A stretch of DNA of 64,000 bases from Aphis gossypii (taxonomy: Eukaryota; Arthropoda; Insecta; Hemiptera; Aphididae): contig NW_026083015.1 of the NCBI RefSeq assembly GCF_020184175.1, positions 1 to 64,000 of the forward strand. The letters are read 5' to 3'. Numbering within the stretch: the stretch's first letter is position 1; each line of letters starts with the position of its first letter. Position numbers and translations under genes: made by a program. The notes below the pieces were generated by a model that did no database searches, had not been told where the DNA came from, and was given only the letters and a program-made list of their open reading frames with translations. Shown piece after piece: positions 31,493-45,800 of this stretch.

Positions 31493-34130
31493 ATAATAAA
31501 TGGTTGTCGTCGAGGTTGGACCGACGTACAACGACTACTACTAGACAATATGAAAATATCGAATATAGATATAATAATAATAGTATATGAAATAAGTAAA
31601 ATCACTACATAACAAAATAGCTGTATTTTTTTTTTTGTTTTTATATACATATAACACATATTTCAATTTTTATCATTGGGCCCCCAATTATAGGTTTGGG
31701 CCCTGGGCCCGTGTGTTCAAAACACGCAACACACCCGGTTATTGCGGCACTGATGGCAAACATTTCTAAACCTTTATGTCATCTAACTATTTAATCATTT
31801 TTAATTATATTTTTTTTTTTAAGAACTTATCTTTTCATTTGTAGACATACAGGTTATAGGTTTGTCATTCCTGAAATAAGCTAACATAGTTCTATGAGTA
31901 GTTAAAAGCCTATTCACACATTGATTTTATTTCAAGACGATCTTGTGTGTGTATAGACCAAATAATGGACATTAATTTATTATATATTATTTATCAAAGA
32001 TAATGAGCACATTAGTTATCAATAATTTTACTAGGGTATGAACAAATTTCCGTAGTGCAATATTTGGGTAAGGTCATAACTACATAATAAAAAATATTAA
32101 CACTTGACATGTCTAAAACCCTAGATAAATTAATAAAAATTAAATTAACATACCTACATTAACTACTCTTGATTACAAAATATTTAAAGGGCTATAGAAG
32201 TGTTATACAGGTATTGTACAACTTTTTTATATTTATTTTTACTAATTCTTTAAATATTACATGAAGATAACATATTCATATCAGAAAAATATTAAATATA
32301 CCAATTTAAGTTATTAATAACTCCATATTCCTACGTAGGTATGGGGAATAGTAAATCAATAACTTAACCTTATTATTTATACCTAAAATTAATTATGAAT
32401 GTTTTCATCCACAAATTTTACAACCGTAGAAATAGTTAGACTTTATTTTTCACACTGTTTCAATTTTTTTTTGTATCTAAAAGCAATTATAAATAACATC
32501 AAATTATTCTTAGGATCGATTTATTTTATAAAAATAAAAATTTTATACATACCCACTTAATTAATTTGGTAGTCTATTTAAAGAGATTTAAAGATAAATA
32601 CTGTGTATGTACTGACACTATACATATCAAATTGTATGAATTTGTATTTGCTGATCAAATTAAGTAGTTTACTTTAATTAATTAAATTAATTAATTCTGC
32701 AACTGAAACAAAATTAAATATTTTACTCATGGTTATTATTTATCAATAATAATGAATCAATAGACTAAATGAATTTCCAATTTATTAATTTTAGAATAAA
32801 CTTACCAAAAATTTAAACAATTTAAGTGGTCACCAAATTATGAAATCTAATTCATAAACATAATAATGCTGATCAGAGAGAAGCACATATATTTTTAATT
32901 AAATTGTTAATTAAAATATAACATTCAAATATTAACAAAAAATATGAATGAAATAACCGGTATAACTTTATATTTTAAATTTAAATTAATATACATAGTT
33001 TAGTATTTACTTAAAATATATTTCGTAGTTAAACTTTTAAACTTGGATGAATAATAATTAAATGTTTGCATTCAAAAATAAGAATATGGGATAATAGTAA
33101 TTACAATAATATTATATTAACACATGTTTTTAGAAGAAGCATAGATAATATATAACACAGATATGTACAATCGGTGGCTGGCTGTTTCCGAAAATGATAT
33201 TTGTATTCCGTGGCGGTTACCAACTTGAGGTAGTGTTGCACAGCAAGTTGAGGGGTATTTTCGTTTTTTTTGTCCGAACGCAGAGGATCACTGTAAATAA
33301 TGTAAGGGCAGACTGCAAAATCTCTCAAAATGTATTTTTGTATAAATTGTTCATAATATTTTATCAGTATTCGTACAGAGTAATAATATGGATAGTCATT
33401 ATCTTCAGATAAAAATGTCATCTCGACTACTGGTTTTTATTTTCGGTTTTGATTAAATTCACACTAGCTGTTGAATGGTTATTTAAACGTTCATAAGTCG
33501 CAAATGGATTACTCAAATTAAATATTGTAAACGCTAAGACTATTTTTTTCATTATCTATGTTTATAAATTGGCTATTTTGATTTTTTTGTTTTCTGTATA
33601 AAAAAAAAAAAAATAATAAATAAATAAGTTCATATTATACGTGTAGTATAAACGTCTATAAATTATTATATGAAAAAAAAAAAGAAAAAATATTGATTAA
33701 AATACAAGTTATTCCATTTTTCATATGTTTCTGTGATACTTATTCTTAAAAATAAAATATAGTGTATTATTATTTATTAATAATTAAAAGTACATTTTAT
33801 ATTCCTAATATATTTTAAAAATTGAAAAAATCGATATTTATGTATAAAAATAAAAACTACGAATAAATTATTATTGATCATTATATTATATAGTTAAATG
33901 TTAATAAATAAAAATTAATAGTGTAATTGTATGCAATACTTCTTATTGTCTCAAGGGTTCTTCTGTTTTATTTATCATTAAGAATAGTTTGAATTTGGTT
34001 TTTACGTTTTACGTACTTTGAATTTTGTTTTGGCCTTGCTTGTCCGGATAAAATAATTTGTATTTGCCCTGGAATCAAAATGTATTAATAAATAAATTAT
34101 ATTTTATTGTAATATTAGTAGACAATTTTT
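31493..34130. other. AT-rich non-coding stretch
   Basis: No supported gene. One 106-codon frame (33421-33101, minus) has more balanced composition than its surroundings (DFAVCPYIIYSDPLRSDKKN). I do not recognise it and it may be chance or a decayed exon. Confidence 0.45.
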
Positions 34131-34139
34131 ATTCGTGAA

Positions 34140-34905
34140 CTTATATTACCCACAACGTGTTGTTGCTCTTTTCTCATTTCCTCAATTATACAATATACCC
34201 CAACGTGATCAGCTCCTACTAATACTTTCCATCTTATGTGCCATGCTTCGACTTTGTTTTTTGTCCTTGGAATAATGTTTTCATGATTGAAATGTATTAA
34301 CCAAAATTATGGTGGAAGCAATTGCTCATATCGAGATACTATTCCATTTCTAAATTTCCTTCATAGTTTTCCATGCACGTAATTTTCTTCAAAGTAATTT
34401 TGAATGTCATAGGGTAAAGAATCTTTCAATTGATCAAAGCATTAGGTATATCTATGGGTGTAAAAATACAAGTGACCACATACATCGAAGTTGTAAACTA
34501 AATTCTTCATTTTATCCATATTTAGTAGCCGGATACTAGACTGGATTTTTCATCAAATATTATGGCCTAAATGAAAAAACACCCTTTTGTTGGCATTCTG
34601 GAAATACTTTACATGCAGCATTAACTGCAGCTTTTTTCGAAATCAGTTAAAATACATTTTGGTGAAACATCGAAACCGAAATCATCACAAATTAGTATTA
34701 GGTCTTCGAATAAACGTTCGTAACAACATTGTTGTTTACTGGTCATTAAAACATATACGAATGGCAAAATTCTAGAATTATTTCCACCAATAGGTGTATG
34801 TATAATGTACATTTGTAAAAATATACTTGGCACATTTTAAATGTACCATCCATAACCCAATAATTGACATTGACAAGTTTTGATATTTCATCTTTAGTAG
34901 TGTTA
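34140..34905 (-). pseudogene. MULE-type transposase relic
   Basis: Reading leftward from 34900: NYWVMDGTFKMCQ (first catalytic Asp), a frame change, then ILPFVYVLMTSKQQCCYERL, ILICDDFGFDVSPKCILTDF (second Asp), NAACKVFPECQQKG. Near 34150-34270 comes PRTKNKVEAWHIRWK, the usual late conserved block. Several stops lie between. The order matches the MULE transposase domain. The N-terminal zinc finger (often FLYWCH) is not visible. Confidence 0.7.
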
Positions 34906-35387
34906 TGGGCTACGAGATATCAAGGCTAAGTTAGTATGACCATGCCTCGTGTCGAGGGAGATACATATGTTACTATGACCATGAAACGTGTCGGGATAGT
35001 AAGTGCACCAATTTTTATATTGCAATAAGAATGCAATTATGAGTGTGGTCACCCAGTCTTTGAAAACGCATCTTTACATTATAATAATAATAGTGTTATT
35101 GCACATTATCAAATTCGGGTCCAAATTTTCAACAACAGCTACAAGGAAACCTGGTTTCACCCAGAAGGCTACGATTTGACGCAAACAAGAGACGCACCAC
35201 AATATATAAGGGAGCCCGAAGACTAGCAACGGCAGATGTACCAAAGCTATCAACACCTGAGCACTTTCACGACACTCGGCCACTTATTGTATTAGGTACA
35301 GGTGTTTTGTTTATACGTAATAAAAACATTATTCGTTATTTATTTGTAACTTTCATTCAAAATAACAATTTGGATTCAACTCTGATG

Positions 35388-35695
35388 GGAGCGCGTAATA
35401 AAGCCGAAAATATTTTAATCGAACCGTAATTTTGCCGAAAAATAATTTAGCCGACAAATATATCATCCGACCCTTATATTATCAGAACCGTAAATTAACC
35501 GATAAATAATATGTCCGAACTGTATTTTAGCCAAACCGTATTTTAGCCGAACCGTATTTGAGCCGACAGTATTTTAGCCGAAACGTATTTGAACCGACAG
35601 TATTTTAGCCGAAACGTATTTGAACCGACAGTATTTTAGCCGAACCGTAATTTAGCTGACACAAATTTCGTCCGAACCGTAGGTATTTGAGCTGA
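35388..35695. repeat. Minisatellite of about 15/31-bp units, GTATTTTAGCCGAA type
   Basis: Units of the form GTATTTTAGCCGAAACGTAT TTGAACCGACA follow each other, nearly perfect at 35550-35645 and degenerate outward on both sides. The basic period is about 15 bp, each ending CCGAA or CCGACA. It does not look coding. Confidence 0.8.
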
Positions 35696-36040
35696 GGGAT
35701 GGGTACAGTTCAGCCCAGTGAAAAGGAATTATAGGTTACCTCAAAATACAAAAATTCAAATTATTACCAACTATCCGACTTTGTAAACAGTTCCACTACG
35801 ATTTTTGAGTATTAGAATTCCTCAGCCTGGTCCCCAGAACCAGATACATTATTTATCCGTCCGTTAAAATTTCAAATAGTAAATAACCCGCCAATAGCCG
35901 CTAATAACTTTAAGTCATTTTACGTTTGTCGCTCCTATTTGGAACTTGGAAGTTGGTACTTTGTTCAGCATCTTAACGTAAGTAAAACTTATATTTTTTA
36001 ATTTTTACCTTTATAGTAAGTTCTTAGATGAATTGTTTGT
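35696..36040. other. Non-coding stretch
   Basis: Nothing recognisable. It ends at the 8-bp target duplication of the large hAT element. Confidence 0.5.
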
Positions 36041-36141
36041 ATTACACCCAGTGTTGGGAAAAGATGACCAAATAATCATCTGGATAAGATAACAGATAAG
36101 TCATTCAATATTTATCTAGATAAGATAATATATAACCACTA

Positions 36142-36913
36142 TGTTGCGCCGTTACCGATCCTACGACGATCGGCGGTTGTCGGCAACGACTCGCATGTGC
36201 TATCGTAGACAGGAGCGGAGTGGGTTACCCCAAGTATACAATAATAACAATAATATTTTTAAGTAACAAAGTCTTTGATATATGATATGACAAGTTAGAA
36301 AATATATATAAACAATGAGCCCAAATAAATTAAATATTAATAAGTATAACGGACCTAATATAGGGCGCCCCGGGGTCGATTGACAATAATTAATATATAA
36401 ATAATAATAACACCAAAATATAATATACAATAATAGAATATTAAAAAAAATACAAAACAATAATGGTAGATAGGTACAACCAAATAATAATAAAAAGTAC
36501 GACCTGGTTTACACAATTGGTCGGATGACACACGTGGTCTTGGCACAGTTGATCGGCGGCCTGATGGTGCAAGCAACAGCAATCGATTCCGCTCACGCCA
36601 ACAATAACGTATCCGGACAACAACCACACTGTGGGGTGCAAAGATGGACCACACGACTCAGTGCGACGGCACAAAAGGAAAGGCACACAAAAAAAATGAC
36701 GGTGGGCGGACAGCGACGTATGTCAAGCCCAACCGTTCGGAGAAGACAGCAAAGGTGTCACCCGTCGGTCAACGGTCTGGCTAGCGGCAGACGAACTGTC
36801 GCCGGACACTGGAGGGGGGAACTTGCTGGGCGCCTCCATCCCGCTACACCGTGGTGTCCGAACCGAATAGTTAATAGATAGGTAGATAATATTCGTCGTT
36901 CCGCGTTCGAACA
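36142..36913. mobile_element. Solo LTR inside the hAT element
   Basis: Starts TGTTGCGCCG and ends TTCGAACA, with the 5-bp repeat CACTA on both sides (36137-36141 and 36914-36918). It is 772 bp, GC-richer than the host, with no coding content. TG...CA ends and a 5-bp duplication indicate a retrovirus-like LTR left by recombination. The TGTTGCG start recalls BEL/Pao LTRs, which is only a guess. Orientation is unknown. Confidence 0.75.
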
Positions 36914-37243
36914 CACTAATTTTTTTATCTAGATAAAGATAAAAATAAATAAAATTTTATCTGTATAATAAACAGATAATTTTTTTTTAAACTAAATTAA
37001 TTAATTTATAAACAGTAAATTTGATTAATACACAATATGTATACCTATCGTATTACCTATACACCCTGCATAAGCCTAAAAACAATAGTTATTTCTTCTT
37101 CAGACATTTAATAAAGTAATATTTTTATTTGAACATTAGTAATAACAAATTATAATATATAATAATACATAGCAATTAATAATAGTTAATAAAGACAACT
37201 TTAATATTATGTCATTTTTTGACTTGACACTATTTGAAAATAA

Positions 37244-40200
37244 TTATTTTTTATAAATCAATTTTGATCTACAACATAACAACATTTGAAATGTATCATC
37301 ACTGAGTCTACTGCGTCTAGGTGTTAACACTTGAACAGCTTTACTGAATAGCCGCTCTACGGCTGCCGAAGATGGAATGGTGGTGTTATATTTTAAAAAT
37401 ACTTCTTTAATTACTGGAAAATCATTTAAAATGTCAATATTTTTTTTTTCAAATTCAAGAAAGATAATGCTTGCAAATTTGCTAAATTTGAATTTCTTGA
37501 TTCGGATTCAGATGTGCTGGTAAAATCATTGTCATTGCAAATACTATTGAAAAAATCATCATCACTGTCATCCTTATCAGACTGTGTAACAGTCAAATTT
37601 GTTGATTTGGTTTCGGTATTTATTCTTAGCAACATTCAGTTATAAATAGGTTCTTACATAAATTCATATACCTAAGTGGTACCCAACTTAACTTGAATTT
37701 GGGATGACTTATAGATGCCATAATAAAGTCTTTACTTTCTGGACGACTTAAATCCAATATATAATTAAAACGAGTTTCAATAGCTTGAATAATAGCAAAG
37801 CTTAAAGGTTTACAATATTTCAAATCTGTAAAAGATATTAACAAACGCCTTAGAACTAAAATAGTTGGAGCTACATACCCCAAAAAACTATTGTTTTCAC
37901 CTTGTAACTTATCTAGTGATATAGCTAATGGTTCCATGACTTGACAATACTCTTCCAAAAAAGTCCATTCATTTATTTTTATTTTATTAAATGCAAATCA
38001 TCAAATGCCTTAGTCAACTGTTGTTTATACTTCAAAACTTTTAGGCTAGAGTCATACAAAGAATTCCAACGAGTTACTACAGGAATAGGAAATTTACAGC
38101 CACACTTTTCTAAATTTTGTCTGAAGCAACTGTGCTTCTACTAATGAGTGTCCAAAAACTAAACAATTTTTTGAATGTTGATTCAGATATCTTAATGTAA
38201 CTTGCATCTTTAATTTTCTTTACATCAGTTGTTGATATTAAATTTAGAGTATGTGCACAACACCTTATATGTGGGGGTAAACAAAATGAATCGTCTATAT
38301 TTTGATCCTCAGAATTGGTAAATATTTGATCAATATCTACCACAGTTATATTTTCAGTTTCCACATCTGAATCCTCGTAGGGTGAACTATCTTCGGTTAA
38401 ATCACTTATGCTTAAAGTAGTTGACTGAGTTGATTTTATGCTTGTTGAAAAAGTTCTAAAAGCTTTTGCAAAATTACTTGCATTATCTGTAACTGTATGA
38501 CTTATTTTTGAGTAGTGAATATTATATTCTTGTGTCATACATGTCATTGTTTCAATGATATTTAAGTAAGTGTGACTTCCGATTATACGCTTACAGCCCA
38601 AAACAAATGATTTTCTTTCATAAGTTATAGGATCAATTAAATGACAAGTCATTCCTGAAAAATTATAAAATATTACAATTTAAAGAATATTTCAAACATA
38701 TAAATGATTGTTACTAAACTAACTATTTTTAAATTGATAAACTACTCATTTTCAAAATAGTTTCTTTGTTTTAAAGTGCCAGATTTTAAATAAAATTCTG
38801 GTACATAAATGTGATTATTAATGTACCTAGATGTATATTTTTTGAATATTTGGAATTTATAAATTTATATATTCTATATTTATGTACTACAGTTATGAAC
38901 TTATGAGTGATATATAAAAATATTTATATTATTATCTTGTTTGTAAAAATAAATCAGTATGGTAAAAATTGTTTTAAAATGTATATAGGGGGTTTTTAAA
39001 TATTTTAAATGATAGAATAAACTAATTAAAAACATGAACTAGAAAAACTTAAAGTTAGTGTTAAAATTAGTAAGGACTTATGATGTTGATGAACTAAAAA
39101 TTAAATAAATATGTATGTAATTTTCTTAATATGTATGAAAAAAATATAGAAATATTGACACAAATTATTCAATAAATTTAGAAAAAATTTTATTTATAAA
39201 CAGTATAGGTATACCTTAGCCTAATAAAAGTTTGAAAATTATAAGAATAATTGATAACAATAATTTAAATCATACCTAGATAACTTTTATTATTGCCACT
39301 CCATATGTCTGCTGTTGTACAAATGAATTTTGATTTTGAAATCAAATCTGATAGGTAACATAGAAACATATGAATTGTAACTATTTTTCAAATGTTGCAA
39401 TATTTGTTTTCTATTTGGAATAATGGATTCGTCGTTTTGAATGAGTGAGTCCCAAAATTAGTTTTTTAAAACTACGTTTCTCGACAGTCACCAATGGTCG
39501 CATTTCACATACAATATATTCAAAAACAAGATCATTTACCTGTTAAAAAAATGTTAGTAATAATTAATAAACAAATAAAATTTTAATAAAATAAAATAAA
39601 TATTTTAATAAGAACAAATGATGTATTATAAATAATTATTAATTATCCAAACATCTACATTATTAATTATAAATTCCAATTAATTTTTAATAATCAATCT
39701 ATAACTATAGACTAACAAATTATAATATAGTAAAAGAGCCTATTTCACAAAATGTTTTGTGTTATAATATTATATTTATCATTTTTTCACATTAATTATT
39801 GATCTTTTGTGATTAGTTTTAAATAAAATGTTTAAACACAATTAACATGCCTAATATAGTTTAGTAAATAAAAAAAAAATAAAATATATTGGATAAGTAT
39901 ATTATAAACCTTATAATAATGTAAATACTTTAAATATAAAATATACATTTTCAACTACAAAGCACTATAAGTTATAAGTATAATGTTTATAATATACGTT
40001 TGATAAATTAAAACATGTATAGTTCCCTAATTATACATAGGTTCTTGGATAATGGATTATATTATTACAGTAATACAAATCATACCTATATTATTAATCA
40101 AAATACAAGCTGATACTTAATTAAAACGTAGGGGTGCAGGTATAATAATTATAGTAGGTACTAGGTACCTAGAGATTATGCAAATTATTATTGAATGTTA

Positions 40201-41582
40201 AGAATTATTTTAAAATTATAGTATTTTAGACCTTAACAGTCTCATAGGTAATCATAATAAATAGTGTTCATTTGTAAGAACATACCTAGCTAAGAATATC
40301 TTAATAAAATATTATATACCTCTTGTTTTGAACAAATTTTGTTTGGTCCTGAATGGAACAATTTTGTTTGTTTTAAAGTGTCTTTTTTTGAATTACCAGA
40401 CATCTTCAAGATTTGTACTCCTTAACTTGACTCATTATACTTGAATGTAATAACTAAAAAAAAATTACATGAATTAAAAAAACCATAATTAATATTTTGT
40501 AAGCTGTAAATTATATATTATGTAGTATAAATCAATATATTTGAATGTTTTTATCTTAACTTTTTATACTACAAACATATACCCACTACTGTCTTATAGA
40601 AAAATGTTAAGCTAAAGTTGCTGCATAAAATCAAAAATCAATATATAAAAATATAAAATAAAAATGTAATTTTTTACAAGTGGGGCGATCGCCAATCGCC
40701 ATACACAATATACCTACTTCTCTTTAAAAAATGGTAGGTGTCAGGTGAGTTATCACTAGTCACAGAAAAAATATTAAAATTATATTAGGTTTAAGTATGC
40801 TCTCAGGGTTTGGCAATATTAGCTTATGGAAATAACTATCAATTTAAAGTAAGATAGATAATTTATTATATATCTTTATTTTATGTATGGGTTTTAAATT
40901 TCAATATATAACTTATATTGAAATGTTAGTGTGTAGGTGGGTATGAGGTTGGTTTAACCCTACCTGTTGTAAACTAGTATTAATTTACTAAAATAACGAT
41001 TTTAAGAACAAAATTAATGTAAATGGTAGTAAAAGTAAAAATTAATTTAATTTATAGAATTTAATTTCAGAATTACAGTGAAAAACCAGTTAACAAAGCT
41101 TTTTTTATAAGAAAAATAGATTTATAAATTGGCAAAACAGTAAGTATTTCTTAAAAAGTAGCTAGGTAAGAAGAATTATTTTTTTTTGTATTAGATATGA
41201 GGTACCTAATACCTATGTCCTACATTATTTTTATACCCATCTCTTCAAAATTGCCAATTAAAAAATATATATTAATATGGTTTGAAAAACAAATATGAAT
41301 AGCTACTAGGTAGTAGGGACTTGTAGGGTATATTATTCCAAGAAATTTATGTAACTACCTAAAAGTTAAAACATTGACTTTTCACCTAGTCCCTTATGTA
41401 TGGCATATTATAATACTTACTTTATAGTGACTTAATAAGTTTCCAGTAGAGTTGTAATAAGCAATAATTTTCTTCGAGCACAAATGACAAGTAGCAAATA
41501 TTTTTGTTCCTTCGACAGATATGATTTTGTAATATTTGCCATCTAGCAAGTAATTTTGTACTTTATTTTCGGTAGATTCCAT
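37244..41582 (-). pseudogene. hAT transposase of the 11-kb element, multi-exon, broken
   Basis: From the N-terminus: a BED-type finger (41582-41394; CHLCSKKIIA with the later His in LLSHYK), then a decayed exon around 39.28-39.54 kb, then 38652-38110 (THTVTDNASNF-like block ISHTVTDNASNFAKAF; RCCAHTLNLI), 37958-37626, and 37635-37426 (acidic linker). The last exon, 37440-37244, carries the dimerisation block IPSSAAVERLFSKAVQVLTP and ends in a TAA at 37246-37244. Long AT-rich gaps at 38.65-41.39 kb are probably introns. Frame changes at about 37630, 37960-38110 and 37435 make it non-functional as read. Confidence 0.7.
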
Positions 41583-42487
41583 TTCACTTGATTGAAACGG
41601 TCCAGCGACATTATCTCCATTGTCTATTTCAGATTCATCTATGGTATTGTCCTCGTGTTTTCTTTATTTAAATATTTGTCATTTCAAATATAACTATGTA
41701 AATCGTCACACTTAAAGGTAACTCGTCAGTCGTCAACTACCATAGTTAAATATACAAGGATATTCATCACTTTACTATCACAAACTGATTAATATGTAAT
41801 TATAGAACAATATACGAAAAACAACTCGGAGCACGCAACCAGTGCACGTGAAAAATGTTGTATATGTGATGATTACAACAGATACAACAACGATATAACA
41901 ATAATATCATAATGATCCATCTAACTTCTACCGACGATAGACACAGAAATTGTGGAATAGTATTAAAATATTTAAATTATTTTATATAATAATACGTAAT
42001 TTACGATTTAGAAAAATTTTACTGATAAAAATTAATAACAAATATTATATTATCATATAATTTTCATTACCATTCGTAATAAATGCAGTTGTTGGGTTAC
42101 TTTTACTATTCAGTACTAACGACTAAAAACTATTTATAAATAATATGGTTATTTCTGTTGTGCGGCATGCCGGCATGAAGTTACCCGGTTATCGCCAGAT
42201 AAGGCCCGCCAGTTACACGAAAGCAAACTAATTTTAGTTATATAATATTATCATTTTAATAATTGGAATATAAAATCAAAAAATTAAAATTAAAATCTCA
42301 AATTATAAAATTATTAATACAATTTTATTTCATTATTAATAATGCAATATTAATTACGTGGAACTCAGTATATATATAGTTACCCTAGAATTTAAAATTT
42401 TTAAAAATTATTAATTTAAGTATATTTTATTTAGATAAATTGACACAGATAACCATTAAATTCATCTAGATAAGATATATAACCACT

Positions 42488-42688
42488 TATAGTGTTGTAG
42501 ACAATATTAACTAAATAATAAATATTAATAAAAATGATTTTATTATAGAAACACTTTTGTAATTAAATATTAGAAAACATTATATTAAAATTAATAAGTA
42601 GTAACGATACAAAAAACGCGGACGCCGACAAAAGACAAAACTGAGTACAAAACATACAGTGTTGCCAAGATACATAATTGTCCCTACA
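42488..42688 (-). repeat. 3' LTR of the gypsy element
   Basis: 201 bp, preceded on the coding strand by the polypurine tract (42689-42701). It contains an AATAAA-type sequence on the coding strand complement. Confidence 0.9.
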
Positions 42689-42712
42689 GTACTCCCCGTC
42701 CAGAGACGGAGT

Positions 42713-42849
42713 CGTAGGATAACATGGTTGATAAAGTTTTAACATGATAATGATAATAATCTGATAAATAATAAAAAAAAATATATACATACAAATGAAA
42801 CAATATTTTGATTATAAGTTATAACATAACACGAAAATTATAAATTTTA
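42713..42849. other. Spacer between pol stop and 3' LTR
   Basis: About 140 bp, AT-rich, non-coding, ending with the purine-rich tract. There is no env gene in this element. Confidence 0.6.
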
Positions 42850-45800
42850 TTATATTTGGAATGACACAGTAAGCTTACTCTTCTTATTCTGGTTAACTAT
42901 TTCCATAGCATAGGAATGATCGTGCTGAGTATCATCTTCATACGCCATGAATGCAGGTTTCAAACGATCAATGGATATGACTGTCGGCTTACCTTTAATA
43001 TCCACTTTGTAATACTTGTCCATCCGTTCTAATACCATAAATGGACCATCATAGGGCATCTGGAGGGGTTTCTTCACTGCATCAACTCGAACGAAGACAT
43101 GAGATGTTTTTTGTAGTTCTGTTGATACAAATGTGCTCCTTGTAGATTTGTGTGAAACGTCTACAGGTTTGATTTTCTCAAATTTTTGTTTTAAATGTGA
43201 CACGAACGTATCTTCATCAGGTGTATTGATGTTACTTGTGAAAAATTCACCTGAAATCCGTAGTGATGTACCATATACTAAGTATGCGGCTGACACGTTA
43301 GTATCTTTTATTGCACACCGTAATCCTAATAGTACTGGTGTAAGTACTGCTACCCAATCAGATTTTGCATGTGCCTTTATGGATTGTTTGAGAGTTCTAT
43401 GGAATCGTTCAATTTTTCCATTTGATTGAGGATGGTAAGGCGTTGTCCTGATTCTATAAATTCCCAAAAGATTTGTCAGTGATGCAAATAGCTTACTCTC
43501 AAATTGTCTGCCTTGATCTGTAACAATTTTTTCAGGTGCCCCAAAGCGAGCAACCCAACCAGAGTAGAATGCTTCTGCAATCGTTTCTGCTTTTACGTCT
43601 GGTATTGGGTAGACTTCTGGCCATGATGTATATCTGTCGATACAAGTAAGACAGTATGTATTACCCTTTACTGGCGGAAGCGGACCGATTATGTCTATAT
43701 GGACTTGTTGAAAACATGCATCCGGTATGTCAAAATGTTGCACTGGACTCTTTGTGTGTCGTGAGATCTTTGCTTGTTGGCACTGAATGCACTGTTTTGC
43801 CCATTTCGTACAATCTTTTTTGATTCCCGGCCAAACAAAACGTTCTGTTACCATTTTAGTTGTGCCCCTTTGTCCTGGGTGTGCTAGTTCATGTACAGAT
43901 TTAAATATTGTACGCCTGAAATTTATAGGTATGTATGGTCGGACATTATTTGTTGAAGTATCACAATAAATAAATGATGTTCCAGATCCGTATTTCAATT
44001 TTTTTAATTTCAAATTGGTAGTGCTATCTGCTTCAAGTAGGTGTTTGAGTTGTTCATCTGCTCCTTGATGTTCTTGTAATTTATTATAATCTATTGAACC
44101 TGGAAATTCAACTGCTTCAATTCTAGATAAAAAATCAGCTGGAATATTACTTTTTCCATTAATGTATTGAATATCAGTGGTGAATTGTCCAATAAAATCT
44201 AGTTGACGCACTTGTCTAGGTGTTGCTTTATTGTTCTTTTGACAAAATGAAAATATAAGAGGTTTGTGGTCTGTAAATATTGTAAAAGGTCTACCTTCTA
44301 ACAAATGTCTGAACTGTTTAACACCCAAATATATAGAAAGTAACTCTCTATCATAAGTGCTATATTTTTGTTGTGTATCTGAAAGTTTTTTTGAAAAATA
44401 TGATATTGGTCTCCAATTATTTTCATCATCTTCTTTCTGTTGAAGTACTCCTCCAATTGCATAATTTGATGCATCAACTACTAATGCAATGGTAGAATTG
44501 GTACGTGGGTGTGTTAATGTTGCTGCATTAATTAGATTATCTTTACATAATAAAAATGATTGAATAGCTTCTTTACTCCAATTAATTGTTGTCTTATCAT
44601 TTTTCTTGGATTGTTTTAAATAATCGTTCAGTACCACTTGATTTTTGGCTGCATTTGGTAAGAAACGACGGTAAAAATTTAACATGCCCAAAAATCGTCG
44701 AAGCTCCTTGACGGTCTTTGGTCTATCATATTCTTGAATTGCTTTTACCCTTTCTGCTGCAGGTGTAGTACCGTCCATAGTAATGTCAAACCCTAGGAAA
44801 CGCACCTTATTTTGGCCAAAAACACTTTTTTGAACATTAATATTTAAATTAAATTTAGAAAGTTGTTCAAATACCTTTCGTAAATGTACCTTATGTTGTT
44901 CCAAATTGTCTGATGCTATTAGGATGTCATCTATGTATACAAAGCAGAATTCAAAACCCATAAAAACTTCGTTCACAAAACGTTGGAATGTTTGGGCTGC
45001 GTTTTTGAGCCCAAATGGCATTCGCACAAATTCAAATAGAACAAAAGGTGTTGTTATTGCTGTCTTTTGTATGTCGTCAGCATTCACAGGTATTTGGTGA
45101 TAAGCACGCTCTAAATCTAGAGTAGAAAATATTTTCTTACCAGCAAGTAAGTGATTGAAGTCTTGAACATGTGGAATAGGATAACGATCCGGTGTGGTAA
45201 TACCATTTAAGCGTCTATAATCACCGCAGGGTCTCCATTCTTGGTTACTCTTTTGTACCATTTGTAATGGTGATGCCCAAGGACTATTGGATGGTCTGCA
45301 AATTCCCAAATTCATCATATTCTGGAATTGCTTCTTAGCTGCCAATAGTTTGTCTGGGGATAGCCTTATAGGTTTTTCAAATACAGGGGGGCCTTGTGTT
45401 TCAATAAAATGTGATGTTTGATGTGTGGCTGTAGCTGTATATGCTTGTGGTATAGTCAGTGTAGGAAACTCATGTAAAATGTCAGCAAAGTTATGATTGT
45501 CAGCATATGTTCTAATTGAACATACAACTGCATTTGATTGTATACCTATTGTTGATAACTTGGTAGTATTGTCAATTAATCTATGATTGCGAATATCAAC
45601 TAAAAGGTTGAATTTGTGTAAAAAATCAGCACCTATAATTGCCTTTTCAGTGTCAGCTAATATAAAAGACCACTGAAATAAACGTCGAAGGATAAGATTA
45701 ATTGTTAATGTTCGTTCACCATAGGTATTTATTGTTGTGTTGTTTGCTGCAAATAATTTAAGATTATTAGTTTGTTTATTTTTGTGTTTACAAGGCAATA

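Noticed and set aside
33101..33421. 106-codon minus-strand frame as a host gene
   Set aside because: No recognisable family, no supporting neighbour, surrounded by non-coding AT-rich DNA. Mentioned only within the stretch.
35074..35283. 69-codon hydrophobic minus-strand frame (small membrane protein)
   Set aside because: No motif and no homologous copy in the window; likely chance.
36525..36881. 118-codon plus-strand frame and antisense frames in the solo LTR
   Set aside because: They lie wholly inside a 772-bp LTR bounded by CACTA repeats and have no recognisable domain.
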